Origin: Paenibacillus mellifer
GTDB taxonomy: Bacteria; Bacillota; Bacilli; Paenibacillales; Paenibacillaceae
Direction: 5' to 3'
Assembly (NCBI RefSeq): GCF_023195895.1
Contig: NZ_JALPRK010000006.1
Location: forward strand, 124,001 to 188,000
Length of the DNA stretch: 64,000 bases
Shown: one piece after another, positions 17,025-25,211 of the stretch
How the letters are laid out: every line of letters starts with the position of its first letter
Position numbering within the stretch: the first letter of the stretch is position 1
Notes under the pieces: model-generated
Databases searched by the model: none
Seen by the model: only the letters and a program-made list of their open reading frames with translations
Told to the model about the DNA's origin: nothing
Made by a program: the position numbers and the translations under genes

Positions 17025-18180
17025 TTACGCAGGGGCGGAAAACCAGGTCCTGCTGTTATGCCGCGAGCTGCGGGCTAGAGGCTGCGAGGTCCGTCTGGTG
17101 ACGATGATCCCCCCGGTCGCTTATTTGGAGGAGCTGAGAGAGCTGGGGGTCGAAGTCGTCAGCCTTGGCATGAAGAAGGGCGTGCCGGATCCTCGAGCGA
17201 TACTTCGCCTGGTCAGCTTGATTCGGCGGATGCGACCCGACGTGGTTCATAGCCATCTGGTCCATGCGAATATTTTGGCTCGGGTCACGCGATTGTTCGT
17301 GCGTATTCCGTATTTGGTGTGCACGGCTCATAGCGTCAACGAAGGGAGCTGGTGGCGGGAGATGTTGTACCGGCTTACCGATCCGCTGGGGGATTTACTG
17401 ACCAACGTCAGCCGGGAAGCCGTACGCGGCTATACCGAGCGCCGGATTGCTCCGGCCCGTAAAATTCGGCTGATGGAGAACGGGATCGATCTCAGCCGTT
17501 TTGATGGGGAGGAGCGGGGACCCGAGCAGCTACGAGCCGAGCTGGGAGTAACGGGGGAGGGGGAAGTTCAGCCGGCTATCGACGGTCCAAGCCCGTTCAT
17601 CTGGCTGGCTGCCGGACGTTTCGTTCCGGAGAAGGATTACCCCGCTATGTTGCTCGCCTTTGCTGAGGCACGGAGGAACTTCCCGAACAGCGTGCTCTGG
17701 ATCGCCGGGATCGGACCGGAGCGGCTATCTGTTGAACAGCAAGCCGCCGAGCTGGGCTTGTCGGACAGCATCTGGTTTCTCGGGATTCGTACGGATATGC
17801 CGGCACTGCTGCAAGCCGCCGACGGATTTGTGCTCTCCTCGAAGTGGGAAGGGCTGCCGATCGTGCTCTTAGAGGCCTGCGCCGGGCGGTTGCCGATTGT
17901 CGCGACTGCGGTGGGCGGCAACGCCGAGGTGGTACTGGACGGCGTGAACGGCTACCTCGTGCCCCCGGAGGAGCCGGCAGCGCTGGCCCGCGCGATGGAG
18001 CGGGTCATGGCCCTGCCGCCGGAGGAGCGGCGAGCCATGGGGCAGCGCGGACGGGAGCACGTCGCGGCGAACTATGAGATGTCCCGTGTCGCCGGGAAAT
18101 GGATCGAGCTTTACGAGCAGGCGTCCGGCCGGAAGCTTCCGGCAGCCCGGGCGCTGCCGAAGGAAGTGCATGGGGGATGA
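16993..18180 (+). CDS. Glycosyltransferase family 4 protein
   Basis: A 395-residue GT-B glycosyltransferase. It shows the N-terminal FLITGFDYAGAENQVLLL motif, DVVHSHLVHANILAR, and the GT4 C-terminal core (AAGRFVPEKDYPAML, SSKWEGLPIVLLEACAGRLP). The GTG start at 16993 lies within the end of the preceding gene, after GGAAGGAG. It should be cytoplasmic and act on the undecaprenyl-linked acceptor. Specificity is unknown. Confidence 0.87.
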   Translation: MKLLFLITGFDYAGAENQVLLLCRELRARGCEVRLVTMIPPVAYLEELRELGVEVVSLGMKKGVPDPRAILRLVSLIRRMRPDVVHSHLVHANILARVTRLFVRIPYLVCTAHSVNEGSWWREMLYRLTDPLGDLLTNVSREAVRGYTERRIAPARKIRLMENGIDLSRFDGEERGPEQLRAELGVTGEGEVQPAIDGPSPFIWLAAGRFVPEKDYPAMLLAFAEARRNFPNSVLWIAGIGPERLSVEQQAAELGLSDSIWFLGIRTDMPALLQAADGFVLSSKWEGLPIVLLEACAGRLPIVATAVGGNAEVVLDGVNGYLVPPEEPAALARAMERVMALPPEERRAMGQRGREHVAANYEMSRVAGKWIELYEQASGRKLPAARALPKEVHGG

Positions 18181-19391
18181 CGTGTAAAGCAGCCTATATC
18201 GCAACGGTTTACGCCCATTTGGCGGCGTTCCACCTTCCTTTTATGAGCGACCTGCGGGATGCCGGGTTTACGGTCCATGCCTACGCCGCCCCGGATCATG
18301 GCCGGGAGGATGTAACCAACGCGGAGTTTGAGTGCCGAGACCTGCCGTTTAGCCGTAACCCGCTCGCTCCGGGGAACCTTCGAGCGCTGCGAGAGCTCAT
18401 CGGCTGGTTGAAGCGGGAACGATACGACCTGATTCATGTGCACACGCCTAATGCGAGTGTCGTCTGCCGGCTGGCCGCTCGGCTGGCGGGTCGACCGTAT
18501 CCCAAGGTCGTATACACGGCGCACGGTTTTCATTTCTATGCGGGGGCTCCCTGGCGTAACCGGCTGATGTATTACCCGCTGGAGCGATTCCTTTCCCGGT
18601 GGACCGATGTTCTTGTCACGATCAACCGGGAGGATGAACGGCAGGCGGCCGCTTTTCCGGTGCGCGGCCGATCGGTTTACGTCCCCGGTGTCGGCGTCGA
18701 CCTGCCGCTGCACGCGGCTCTGGAGGATGGAGAACGGGAGCGGCTGCGAGGCGAAATTGGCTTGGCTCCAGGTGATTTCGCCGTGCTTTGTGTCGCCGAG
18801 CTGAACCGCAACAAAAATCAGGGTCAGCTGATTGGCGCCATCGCTGAGCTGCGCCGCCAGGGCCTCCCCGCCGTACTGCTGCTGGCGGGGATCGGCGGCG
18901 AGGAAGCGCGCTTCCGGCAGCTCGCGGCGGAGTCCGGCGTCGCACAGGCGGTGCGCTTCCTCGGCTACCGCCGCGATGTGCCGCAGCTGTTGCAAGCCGC
19001 CGACGCCGTGGCGCTCCCGTCAAGGCGGGAGGGCTTACCCAAAGCACTGCTGGAGGGCCTGGCCGCCGGCAAGCCGCTGGTGGCGACGGCGGTACGGGGC
19101 AGCCGCGACCTCGTTGTCCCCGGCCGTAACGGGTACCTCGTTCCGGTAGGAGACGTGCCTGCCACCGCGGCTGCAATCGAGCGGCTACAGCAGGACGCCG
19201 GGCTGCGGCGGCGTATGGGGGAGTACAGCCGTAAGCTGGCGGAGCTGTACGATCTGGAGCGGATTCGCAGCGAAATCGCGGAGATCTATGCGGGGCTAGA
19301 GTTGATTGGGCGTGCGGAAGCTCGCAGGGTACGGCCGCGCCTGGGGGACGCGGAGGAGGGGGAAGCTTATGATCAAGCTGTATCGGAATAA
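18177..19391 (+). CDS. Glycosyltransferase family 4 protein
   Basis: A 404-residue GT-B protein. The start at ATG 18177 is chosen because it overlaps the preceding TGA (ATGA) and begins with the conserved KAAYIATVYAHLAAFHLPFM; the frame reaches back to 18099 but that part is a shadow of the upstream gene. It carries YDLIHVHTPNASVVCRLAA, KVVYTAHGFHFYAG and the GT4 signature PSRREGLPKALLEGLAAGKP. It belongs to the EpsD/CapM-like group adding a sugar early in repeat-unit assembly. Its end overlaps the priming transferase gene by 23 bp. Confidence 0.87.
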   Translation: MTCKAAYIATVYAHLAAFHLPFMSDLRDAGFTVHAYAAPDHGREDVTNAEFECRDLPFSRNPLAPGNLRALRELIGWLKRERYDLIHVHTPNASVVCRLAARLAGRPYPKVVYTAHGFHFYAGAPWRNRLMYYPLERFLSRWTDVLVTINREDERQAAAFPVRGRSVYVPGVGVDLPLHAALEDGERERLRGEIGLAPGDFAVLCVAELNRNKNQGQLIGAIAELRRQGLPAVLLLAGIGGEEARFRQLAAESGVAQAVRFLGYRRDVPQLLQAADAVALPSRREGLPKALLEGLAAGKPLVATAVRGSRDLVVPGRNGYLVPVGDVPATAAAIERLQQDAGLRRRMGEYSRKLAELYDLERIRSEIAEIYAGLELIGRAEARRVRPRLGDAEEGEAYDQAVSE

Positions 19392-20847
19392 CGGGATGAA
19401 GGCGGTCCTCTTGCTGCTTGATCTACTGGTGATCTATGCCAGTTACCGGCTTGCAGCCGGGCTGCTGCCGGAGGAGGATTGGACTTCGCCCGCCGTTCTG
19501 GGCGATTCCCGGTTCCGCAGCGCGCCTTGGCTGGGGATGTTTACGGTGATGACGTATTATTTTTTCAACCTGTATGATTTGGCAGGACGGCGGAAGCCGG
19601 TGCAATTCCTGTGGAACTTGATGCTGGCGCAGCTCTTCGTCGCCGCGGAACTGATCGTGTTCGGGTATGCGAGTAACTTATTCAGCTTAACTCCAAGCCT
19701 GCTTCTATTCGCATTTGCCGCTCAGTTGCTGCTGTCTTTCGGACTACGCCTCTTGTTGTTTTATATTCAGAGCAAGGGGTTTAGTCGCAAAAAGACACTC
19801 GCTGTCGTCAGCGGTGCGGCCCCGGGGGATCAGGTTCTGCGCAATATGCTGGAGCAAGGCAAGCCGTGGTTCCGTGTCGAACGGATCGTTCGCGAGGAAG
19901 GCCATGGCATGGACGAAGCACTGCGAGAGCCAATGTGGGAGGGGATGGAGACGCTGCTCATCGGGCCGGGGCTCGCCCCCGAAACGAAAGCGGAATGGGC
20001 ACGGATCGCCGGACAGCGAAATATGGAAGTGGTTATCGTTCCTGATTTTTACGAGCTTTATCTGGCCGACGCCGAACCGCAGCAAATTGGCGATTTGCTT
20101 GTTTACTCGCTTATGCCGCCGCAGTTGACGCTGCCGGAGCGGGTGTTTAAACGATGCTTTGATCTTGTGGTGTCCTCGGTGCTGCTATTTATGGCGTCTC
20201 CCGTCATGTTGGTGATGTTTGCTGTGATCCCGTTGACGTCTCGAGGGAAGGCGTTGTATGTCCAAGAGCGCATTGGCTTGCAGGAAAAACCGTTTCCGCT
20301 GTATAAGTTTCGCAGCATGGTGGATGGGGCGGAGGCTGGAACCGGACCCGTACTGGCCGGGCGGAATGACGCACGCGTGACTCGGCTGGGACAATGGATC
20401 CGCGCCACCCGTATCGATGAACTGCCGCAGCTGTTTAACGTCCTTCTGGGTCATATGAGCTTGGTCGGGCCTCGGCCGGAGCGAGCGTTTTTTATTAATC
20501 GCTTTAAGGAGGAGCTGCCGCATTACACTTACCGGCTGATGGTGAAGCCAGGGTTAACCGGATATGCTCAAGTGATGGCGGGGTATGCGACCACGCCGTC
20601 CGACAAGCTTCGTTACGACCTGATGTACATCAAAAGATATTCGCTGCTGCTCGATCTGAAAATACTGTTCCAGACGATTCGGGTTGTGGTCCAGCGAGAG
20701 CAGGCCAAGGGTGTGGAGGCTGCTGGAGGAACGGAAATGGCCGCGACATCGTTGAGTACGGCCGTTGCCGTTTCCCCCGCATCCTCATCCAGCGGGACGG
20801 CTGCGGCCACAACAATGGCATCAACGACGAGCTTGCCACCATCTTAG
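19369..20847 (+). CDS. Polyprenyl-phosphate sugar-1-phosphate transferase (priming glycosyltransferase)
   Basis: A 492-residue WcaJ/RfbP-type enzyme. It has four or five N-terminal membrane segments, a cytoplasmic linker, one more hydrophobic segment (SSVLLFMASPVMLVMFAVI) and the catalytic domain with LYKFRSMVDGAE, RIDELPQLFNVL, MSLVGPRPERAFF and MVKPGLTGYAQV. It starts repeat-unit synthesis by moving a sugar phosphate to undecaprenyl phosphate. ATG 19369 follows GGAGGAGGGGG; the frame upstream of it is unsupported. The last 45 residues (Ala/Ser/Thr-rich, after VVVQREQAKG) are a low-complexity tail outside the family fold. Confidence 0.88.
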   Translation: MIKLYRNNGMKAVLLLLDLLVIYASYRLAAGLLPEEDWTSPAVLGDSRFRSAPWLGMFTVMTYYFFNLYDLAGRRKPVQFLWNLMLAQLFVAAELIVFGYASNLFSLTPSLLLFAFAAQLLLSFGLRLLLFYIQSKGFSRKKTLAVVSGAAPGDQVLRNMLEQGKPWFRVERIVREEGHGMDEALREPMWEGMETLLIGPGLAPETKAEWARIAGQRNMEVVIVPDFYELYLADAEPQQIGDLLVYSLMPPQLTLPERVFKRCFDLVVSSVLLFMASPVMLVMFAVIPLTSRGKALYVQERIGLQEKPFPLYKFRSMVDGAEAGTGPVLAGRNDARVTRLGQWIRATRIDELPQLFNVLLGHMSLVGPRPERAFFINRFKEELPHYTYRLMVKPGLTGYAQVMAGYATTPSDKLRYDLMYIKRYSLLLDLKILFQTIRVVVQREQAKGVEAAGGTEMAATSLSTAVAVSPASSSSGTAAATTMASTTSLPPS

Positions 20848-20987
20848 CTTGCCTGGTACCTCACCGATTGGAGGTTTAACGTTGCAGTCTGCAGCCCACA
20901 GCCCACAGTCCTCTGTCGCCATTCTCCTCACGCCTTACCTTACCGCGTTTAACGAAATAGCTCTTGCCCCACCTGTGCCTGACTAGG

Positions 20988-21167
20988 AAATGTTGCATTT
21001 TGTACAACAATTTATTCGGCTCTAGAGATAATTGGCCGAAATGTTGCATAAAGTGCAACAAATCAGAGCGCCACAGGTGAAAAGACCCCAGAATGTTGTA
21101 CTAATGTCAACATTCTGGGGTCTTTAAGCGCTTATGCCTCTGAAATGCTGCATAAAATGCAACATTT
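20988..21167. repeat. Array B: four palindromic repeats at 51-52 bp pitch, two with extended perfect arms
   Basis: Units start at 20988, 21039, 21091 and 21143 and share the AAATGTTGCA-N5-TGCAACATTT core with arrays A and C. The third unit sits inside an 18-bp-arm hairpin (21081-21098 / 21108-21125), and the fourth is flanked by matching CCTCTG / CAGAGG. The array lies between two convergent genes, so these long hairpins could also terminate transcription from both sides. Of the 582-bp gap 20848-21429, the rest holds only a short tandem repeat at 21319. Confidence 0.9.
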
Positions 21168-21318
21168 CAGAGGCAAGAAGGGGATCGGGCAGGTACTCGG
21201 CGCAACTCAACAGGTACACCATACAGATCAAAAGGGAATTACCAACTCAACAGACACTCCATAATTACTCATCAAACTTCACCTGGTCCCAACCTGGTAT
21301 TTAATGGGAATTCACTAT

Positions 21319-21359
21319 GTACTCACCAAGTGCTCACCAAGTGCTCACCAAGTGCTCCC
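21319..21359. repeat. Short tandem repeat, 11-bp unit GTGCTCACCAA
   Basis: Three near-identical 11-bp copies (GTACTCACCAA, GTGCTCACCAA, GTGCTCACCAA) plus a degenerate fourth. It lies just downstream of the stop of the beta-helix gene at 21430. No function is apparent. Confidence 0.75.
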
Positions 21360-21429
21360 AAGGCGCCCACCAGGAACTCAAATCGCATACGATGTGCCAA
21401 CCCCAAGCTTTTACCAAACCCCGCCCCGC

Positions 21430-22734
21430 TTACTCAGCGGTGTTGTCCGCCAGCGTCCCCGCTCCGGAGGTAAGCGCCTCACGGGCCTCCTCCGACAAAC
21501 GGATGGGCGTCTCCGCGCCGCTGATTGCGTTTCCGATGATCCGGAAGCCGCCGATCTGGTCGAGGCGGATACCGCTTGAATTGGGGAAAGGAGGGCTCGC
21601 ATTGCTTTCGATCACGTTATGCTCAATAACGACGACGCCCGCCCCTCCAACATCGGCCTCAATGGCGGCATAATAGCTGCCAGAGCCCCCGATGATATTG
21701 CCAGACACCGTTACATCGCCAGCATAAATGGATATCGCGGCGTACATGTCCTGTGGCAGCGCGTCTTTGGGTATGGCGAGATAGCGGTTATTCCTGGAAT
21801 AGGGATTCAGGATCCGGTTGTTCTTCACGACGACGCCGGGAGCGGAGATTTTGATCCCGCGTTTGGCGGTGTGGTGGAGGATATTATCGGATATCACGGA
21901 ATCCGACAAAGGCGAAGAGCCCGGCGGCTGATCGAAATAGATACCGTCCGCATCCTCCCGCGGGGAAATGTAAGAGATGAGGTTGCCCTTAATGTTAACG
22001 CGGCGGGCGATCGTTCGCCCCGGTTCGCTCCAGGCCATAATGCCTCGGGCGACAGGCGTTGCCTCTCTTGCGGCGATCTCGGTGAGCGTACAGCCGAGGA
22101 TCTTGATGTCGACGGTGTCCCCATAGATCATGATGCCGGCGACGACGGTGGTAGATAACGGGTGCTTCAGCTCCTCCGGCTGGTTCAAGTCCTGGACCGT
22201 GCTGCCGACAATGGCCACGTCCGACGAACCGCTGTGAATGCCGATGCCGCGGGTTAGCCGTGCACCGCCGTCGATCACAACCCCGTCGATGCGAATCCCC
22301 CGCCCTTGGATTGAGACGGCCTCGAACCCGTATCGAGCGACGGAGATCGCGCGGAACTTCAGGACGGGTCGGCCTAGACCGCGGAGGGTTACGCCGCTGC
22401 GGAGCGGCAGCGGCTCGTCCAAGGCGAGCAGGTACGTGCCGGGGGGCACGATGACGGTCGTATCCCGGCCGGTGGCTGCCGCTTGCCGCAACACGCGCAA
22501 AAATACGCGGGTATCGTCCGCAATCCCGTCTCCCTTAGCGCCGGCTTCCTTCACGTTGAAGGTAGGTGCGGGGAAGGGGAAGGAAGGCCCCCATCGCAGC
22601 AGCAGACCCCAACTCAAGGCCAAAATGAGCAGAACGAGGAGCAATATCTGGAGCTGATGCCGCCGAGGCCCGCCACCGCCCGGGTGAAGCCGGTCGTTCG
22701 AACGAGGGAAGTTCGATTTATTCATCAGGCGCAT
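21430..22734 (-). CDS. Membrane-anchored right-handed beta-helix protein, pectate lyase superfamily type
   Basis: A 434-residue protein with a short cytoplasmic N-terminus, one membrane segment (about residues 30-46, LLLVLLILALSWGLLL) and a beta-helix domain beginning FNVKEAGAKGDGIADDTRVF. Segments such as AKRGIKISAPGVVVKNNRI and QDMYAAISIYAGD match the beta-helix protein at 4002, so they are paralogues. This copy is held outside the membrane while the other lacks an export signal. The ATG at 22734 overlaps the end of the LCP gene by 17 bp, making a two-gene operon. A role in trimming or modifying the exported polymer is inference. Confidence 0.83.
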   Translation of the reverse strand: MRLMNKSNFPRSNDRLHPGGGGPRRHQLQILLLVLLILALSWGLLLRWGPSFPFPAPTFNVKEAGAKGDGIADDTRVFLRVLRQAAATGRDTTVIVPPGTYLLALDEPLPLRSGVTLRGLGRPVLKFRAISVARYGFEAVSIQGRGIRIDGVVIDGGARLTRGIGIHSGSSDVAIVGSTVQDLNQPEELKHPLSTTVVAGIMIYGDTVDIKILGCTLTEIAAREATPVARGIMAWSEPGRTIARRVNIKGNLISYISPREDADGIYFDQPPGSSPLSDSVISDNILHHTAKRGIKISAPGVVVKNNRILNPYSRNNRYLAIPKDALPQDMYAAISIYAGDVTVSGNIIGGSGSYYAAIEADVGGAGVVVIEHNVIESNASPPFPNSSGIRLDQIGGFRIIGNAISGAETPIRLSEEAREALTSGAGTLADNTAE

Positions 22735-23794
22735 CCCCCAGGATTTGAGGGGAGAGCTCGTTCCAAGTCGTCATATCCGGGATCCAATAATAGAGCTCGG
22801 CATTCACCAGCGGATCATGGGCTTTGTCGCTGCTTCCCGGAAACTGCACGAAATTCATCTCCTCCGGATCGATGCCGCGAATCATCCAGGCCAAGCTAAG
22901 CATATCGGCATCGGTTAGATTGGTATCCAAAATGTCCTCTTTCACTTGCCGGATCAACTCGGGTAGTTGGGCTAGGTTGTCTGGCACAAGCAGTCTGCGG
23001 GCAATCGCCTGAACGACCAACGCCTGGTTCCGCTGGCGAGCGTTGTCGCCGTCATCCAGCGATTTACGCTCGCGAACGAAATCAAGGGTGGTTTCACCGT
23101 TCCAATGCTGCTCACCCGCGGGCAAGGTCCGGTAATTGTAGGTTAATTTGACGGGAGCGTCTAGCTCGACATCTACGCCGCCGATCGTATCGATGAAATG
23201 TTCGAATCCGTCGAAGTTGGTTTTGACGTAGTAGTTGATGGAGCAGCGGCATAAATTACTGACGGCCTGGATCGCGGCAAGGGTACCGGCGTGACCGCCT
23301 TTACCGCCCGCTTCCGCCATTGCGTGCGCATGATTAATCTTGGTCAAACCAATACCGGGAAGGTGAACCCGCGTGTCGCGGGGAATCGAGACTAGGTTCA
23401 CTTTACTTTGTTCCGGATTGACGTGAGCCAGCATGAGCACATCAGTACGTGAGGCTTCATCTGCCCGGGCATCGGTGGCGAGTAACAGCAAGTTGAAGCT
23501 GCCGCGGGCACCACGGATATCTTCACTCTGCGCAGGATTCGCTGCAGCAGCTTGCCCGGTAGTCCCCGTACTTTTGCGGCCAGCACCTTCGGCCCGCTCC
23601 GAATTCTCGGCAACTGCGTCGGACGAATCCGCCCCCACACCGCCAGATGGCTCCGGCGTAGCCAACACGGGGATATCGGTACCCCGAAAATGCCGGGACG
23701 GCTCGTATTTCAAATAGGCGATCAGCAGTCCGCCGGCCACGAGGAGTAGAAGAACTACCGGTATCGCCACTTTTTTGTGGATATTCATTTTCAT
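22718..23794 (-). CDS. LCP (LytR-CpsA-Psr) family glycopolymer transferase
   Basis: A 358-residue membrane-anchored protein with an N-terminal segment (residues about 9-27), a low-complexity linker and the LCP catalytic domain from about residue 98. Conserved arginine-rich motifs are visible: LLLATDARADEASRTDVLML, VSIPRDTRVHLPG and DFVRERKSLDDGDNARQRNQ. LCP enzymes move lipid-linked glycopolymers to peptidoglycan outside the cell. Its place beside the cluster suggests the polysaccharide is wall-linked rather than freely released. GGAGTGG precedes the ATG. Confidence 0.88.
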   Translation of the reverse strand: MKMNIHKKVAIPVVLLLLVAGGLLIAYLKYEPSRHFRGTDIPVLATPEPSGGVGADSSDAVAENSERAEGAGRKSTGTTGQAAAANPAQSEDIRGARGSFNLLLLATDARADEASRTDVLMLAHVNPEQSKVNLVSIPRDTRVHLPGIGLTKINHAHAMAEAGGKGGHAGTLAAIQAVSNLCRCSINYYVKTNFDGFEHFIDTIGGVDVELDAPVKLTYNYRTLPAGEQHWNGETTLDFVRERKSLDDGDNARQRNQALVVQAIARRLLVPDNLAQLPELIRQVKEDILDTNLTDADMLSLAWMIRGIDPEEMNFVQFPGSSDKAHDPLVNAELYYWIPDMTTWNELSPQILGDAPDE

Positions 23795-24009
23795 TGGTTT
23801 CCACTCCGTCTCTAGCGAAAATAGGTTTAGATCTCGTTAAGAGAATTCATAGCAGTATATTAGTGCAATCGGAATTCTATTCTATACGTAAATACGTGTA
23901 TACCGGACGAAAACCCAGCACTTTCCTAGTCTAATTCGGGCTAGGCCTACATAAGGTGGTTGAAACGGGGCAATTGCCGGTATTTTTAGGGAATAGGGGA
24001 GTCGAGACG

Positions 24010-24978
24010 ATGAAAGTGCTAGTCACGGGGGGAGCAGGATTTATTGGCCGTCACACGGTCAAACGGCTTCTGGAAGAGGGGGAGCAGGTGGTTGTGGTCG
24101 ATACAGGCCAGGACGGAAATCTGAGAAAAATGGACGAGTCGGTCTCCTATTACGCTGTGGATATCGTTTCGGAGGAAATGGAGTCTATTTTTGCCGAGGA
24201 ACGCCCGGATGCCGTCATTCACCTTGCTGCACAAACGAGCGTTCGCCGCTCGTTACAGAACCCATCGGCCGATGCCGAGACGAACATTCTGGGTACGATT
24301 CAGCTGTTGCAGCAATGCGTTCGGTTTGGGGTGCGGCGGATCGTGTTTGCCTCATCGGCCGCGGTCTACGGGAATCCGGACTATCTACCGATTAAGGAGT
24401 CGCACGGGACGGAGCCTTTGTCTTTTTACGGCGTTTCCAAGCGGGTATCGGAGATGTATATCCAGTCGTACAGCGAGCGCTACGGGTTGGATTATTCTAT
24501 CCTGCGATACGCCAACGTTTACGGGATTAGGGAACGGCGCACTGGTGAGGATGGGGTGCTGACGGCGTTCGTGGAGCGGCTGATGGCGGGACTTCCTCTG
24601 GAGGTGTACGGGGACGGGCTGCAGACCCGTGATTTCGTTTACGTTAAAGATGTGGCAGAGGCGAATGTGCTGGCGCTGCGAAGCTCAGGTAATCAAATTT
24701 TGAATGTCAGCAGTGGACGAAGCATCTCGCTCTTGGAGGCGCTTGGGATGCTGAAGGAGATATCCGGACGCAATGTGCAGCCGCAGTTTCGGCCCGCTCA
24801 GGCAGGAGATATCGAACAGAGCGTGCTGGACAACGGTAAAGTTCGGGACGTCCTTTGGTGGGAACCCCGGTATTCGCTTTACGACGGGCTCCTGGAAATG
24901 ATGGAATTTGAAACGGAAGCGCGCAAAAACCCCTTGCTTGTCGAGCGGACCGGCTACAGTGAAACGTCGGCCATTTAA
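24010..24978 (+). CDS. NAD-dependent epimerase/dehydratase (UDP-glucose 4-epimerase-like)
   Basis: A 322-residue extended short-chain dehydrogenase. It has the NAD motif TGGAGFIG (residues 6-13), the catalytic Tyr140 and Lys144 in YGVSK, with ASSAAVYG before them. ATG 24010 is chosen since it directly starts the Rossmann strand (KVLVTGG) after GGGGAG; an in-frame ATG at 23956 would add 18 unlikely residues. It probably supplies an epimerised UDP-sugar to the cluster. GalE-type activity is plausible but the exact substrate is not defined. It is divergent from the LCP gene and followed by a terminator. Confidence 0.8.
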   Translation: MKVLVTGGAGFIGRHTVKRLLEEGEQVVVVDTGQDGNLRKMDESVSYYAVDIVSEEMESIFAEERPDAVIHLAAQTSVRRSLQNPSADAETNILGTIQLLQQCVRFGVRRIVFASSAAVYGNPDYLPIKESHGTEPLSFYGVSKRVSEMYIQSYSERYGLDYSILRYANVYGIRERRTGEDGVLTAFVERLMAGLPLEVYGDGLQTRDFVYVKDVAEANVLALRSSGNQILNVSSGRSISLLEALGMLKEISGRNVQPQFRPAQAGDIEQSVLDNGKVRDVLWWEPRYSLYDGLLEMMEFETEARKNPLLVERTGYSETSAI

Positions 24979-25016
24979 TTCGGTTTACAGCTCCCATAGA
25001 TAGTCAGGCCGGATCG

Positions 25017-25049
25017 CCCCGCCTCTTGCGAGAGGAGCGGGGTTCTTTG
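25017..25049 (+). terminator. Rho-independent terminator after the epimerase gene
   Basis: CCCCGC-CTC ... GAG-AGGAGCGGGG hairpin followed by TTCTTTGTTT, 38 bp after the epimerase stop. Confidence 0.8.
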
Positions 25050-25211
25050 TTTACGCCAGTCACTGTGAGGTCGCTCCTCCAATCAGCTCGGGACAACCGA
25101 CGCCCGCAACACCCTGCTCTGTGGTATGATGAAGCTAATGAAGAGGAGCCTCTTCCGTTCGGACGGTAAGAAGGAAGATGCGCTCGCAAGGAGATCGGGA
25201 GGGATATCGGG

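Noticed and set aside
24010-24978. Naming the epimerase galE
   Set aside because: The extended SDR motifs fit several UDP-sugar epimerases and dehydratases; nothing fixes galactose specificity.
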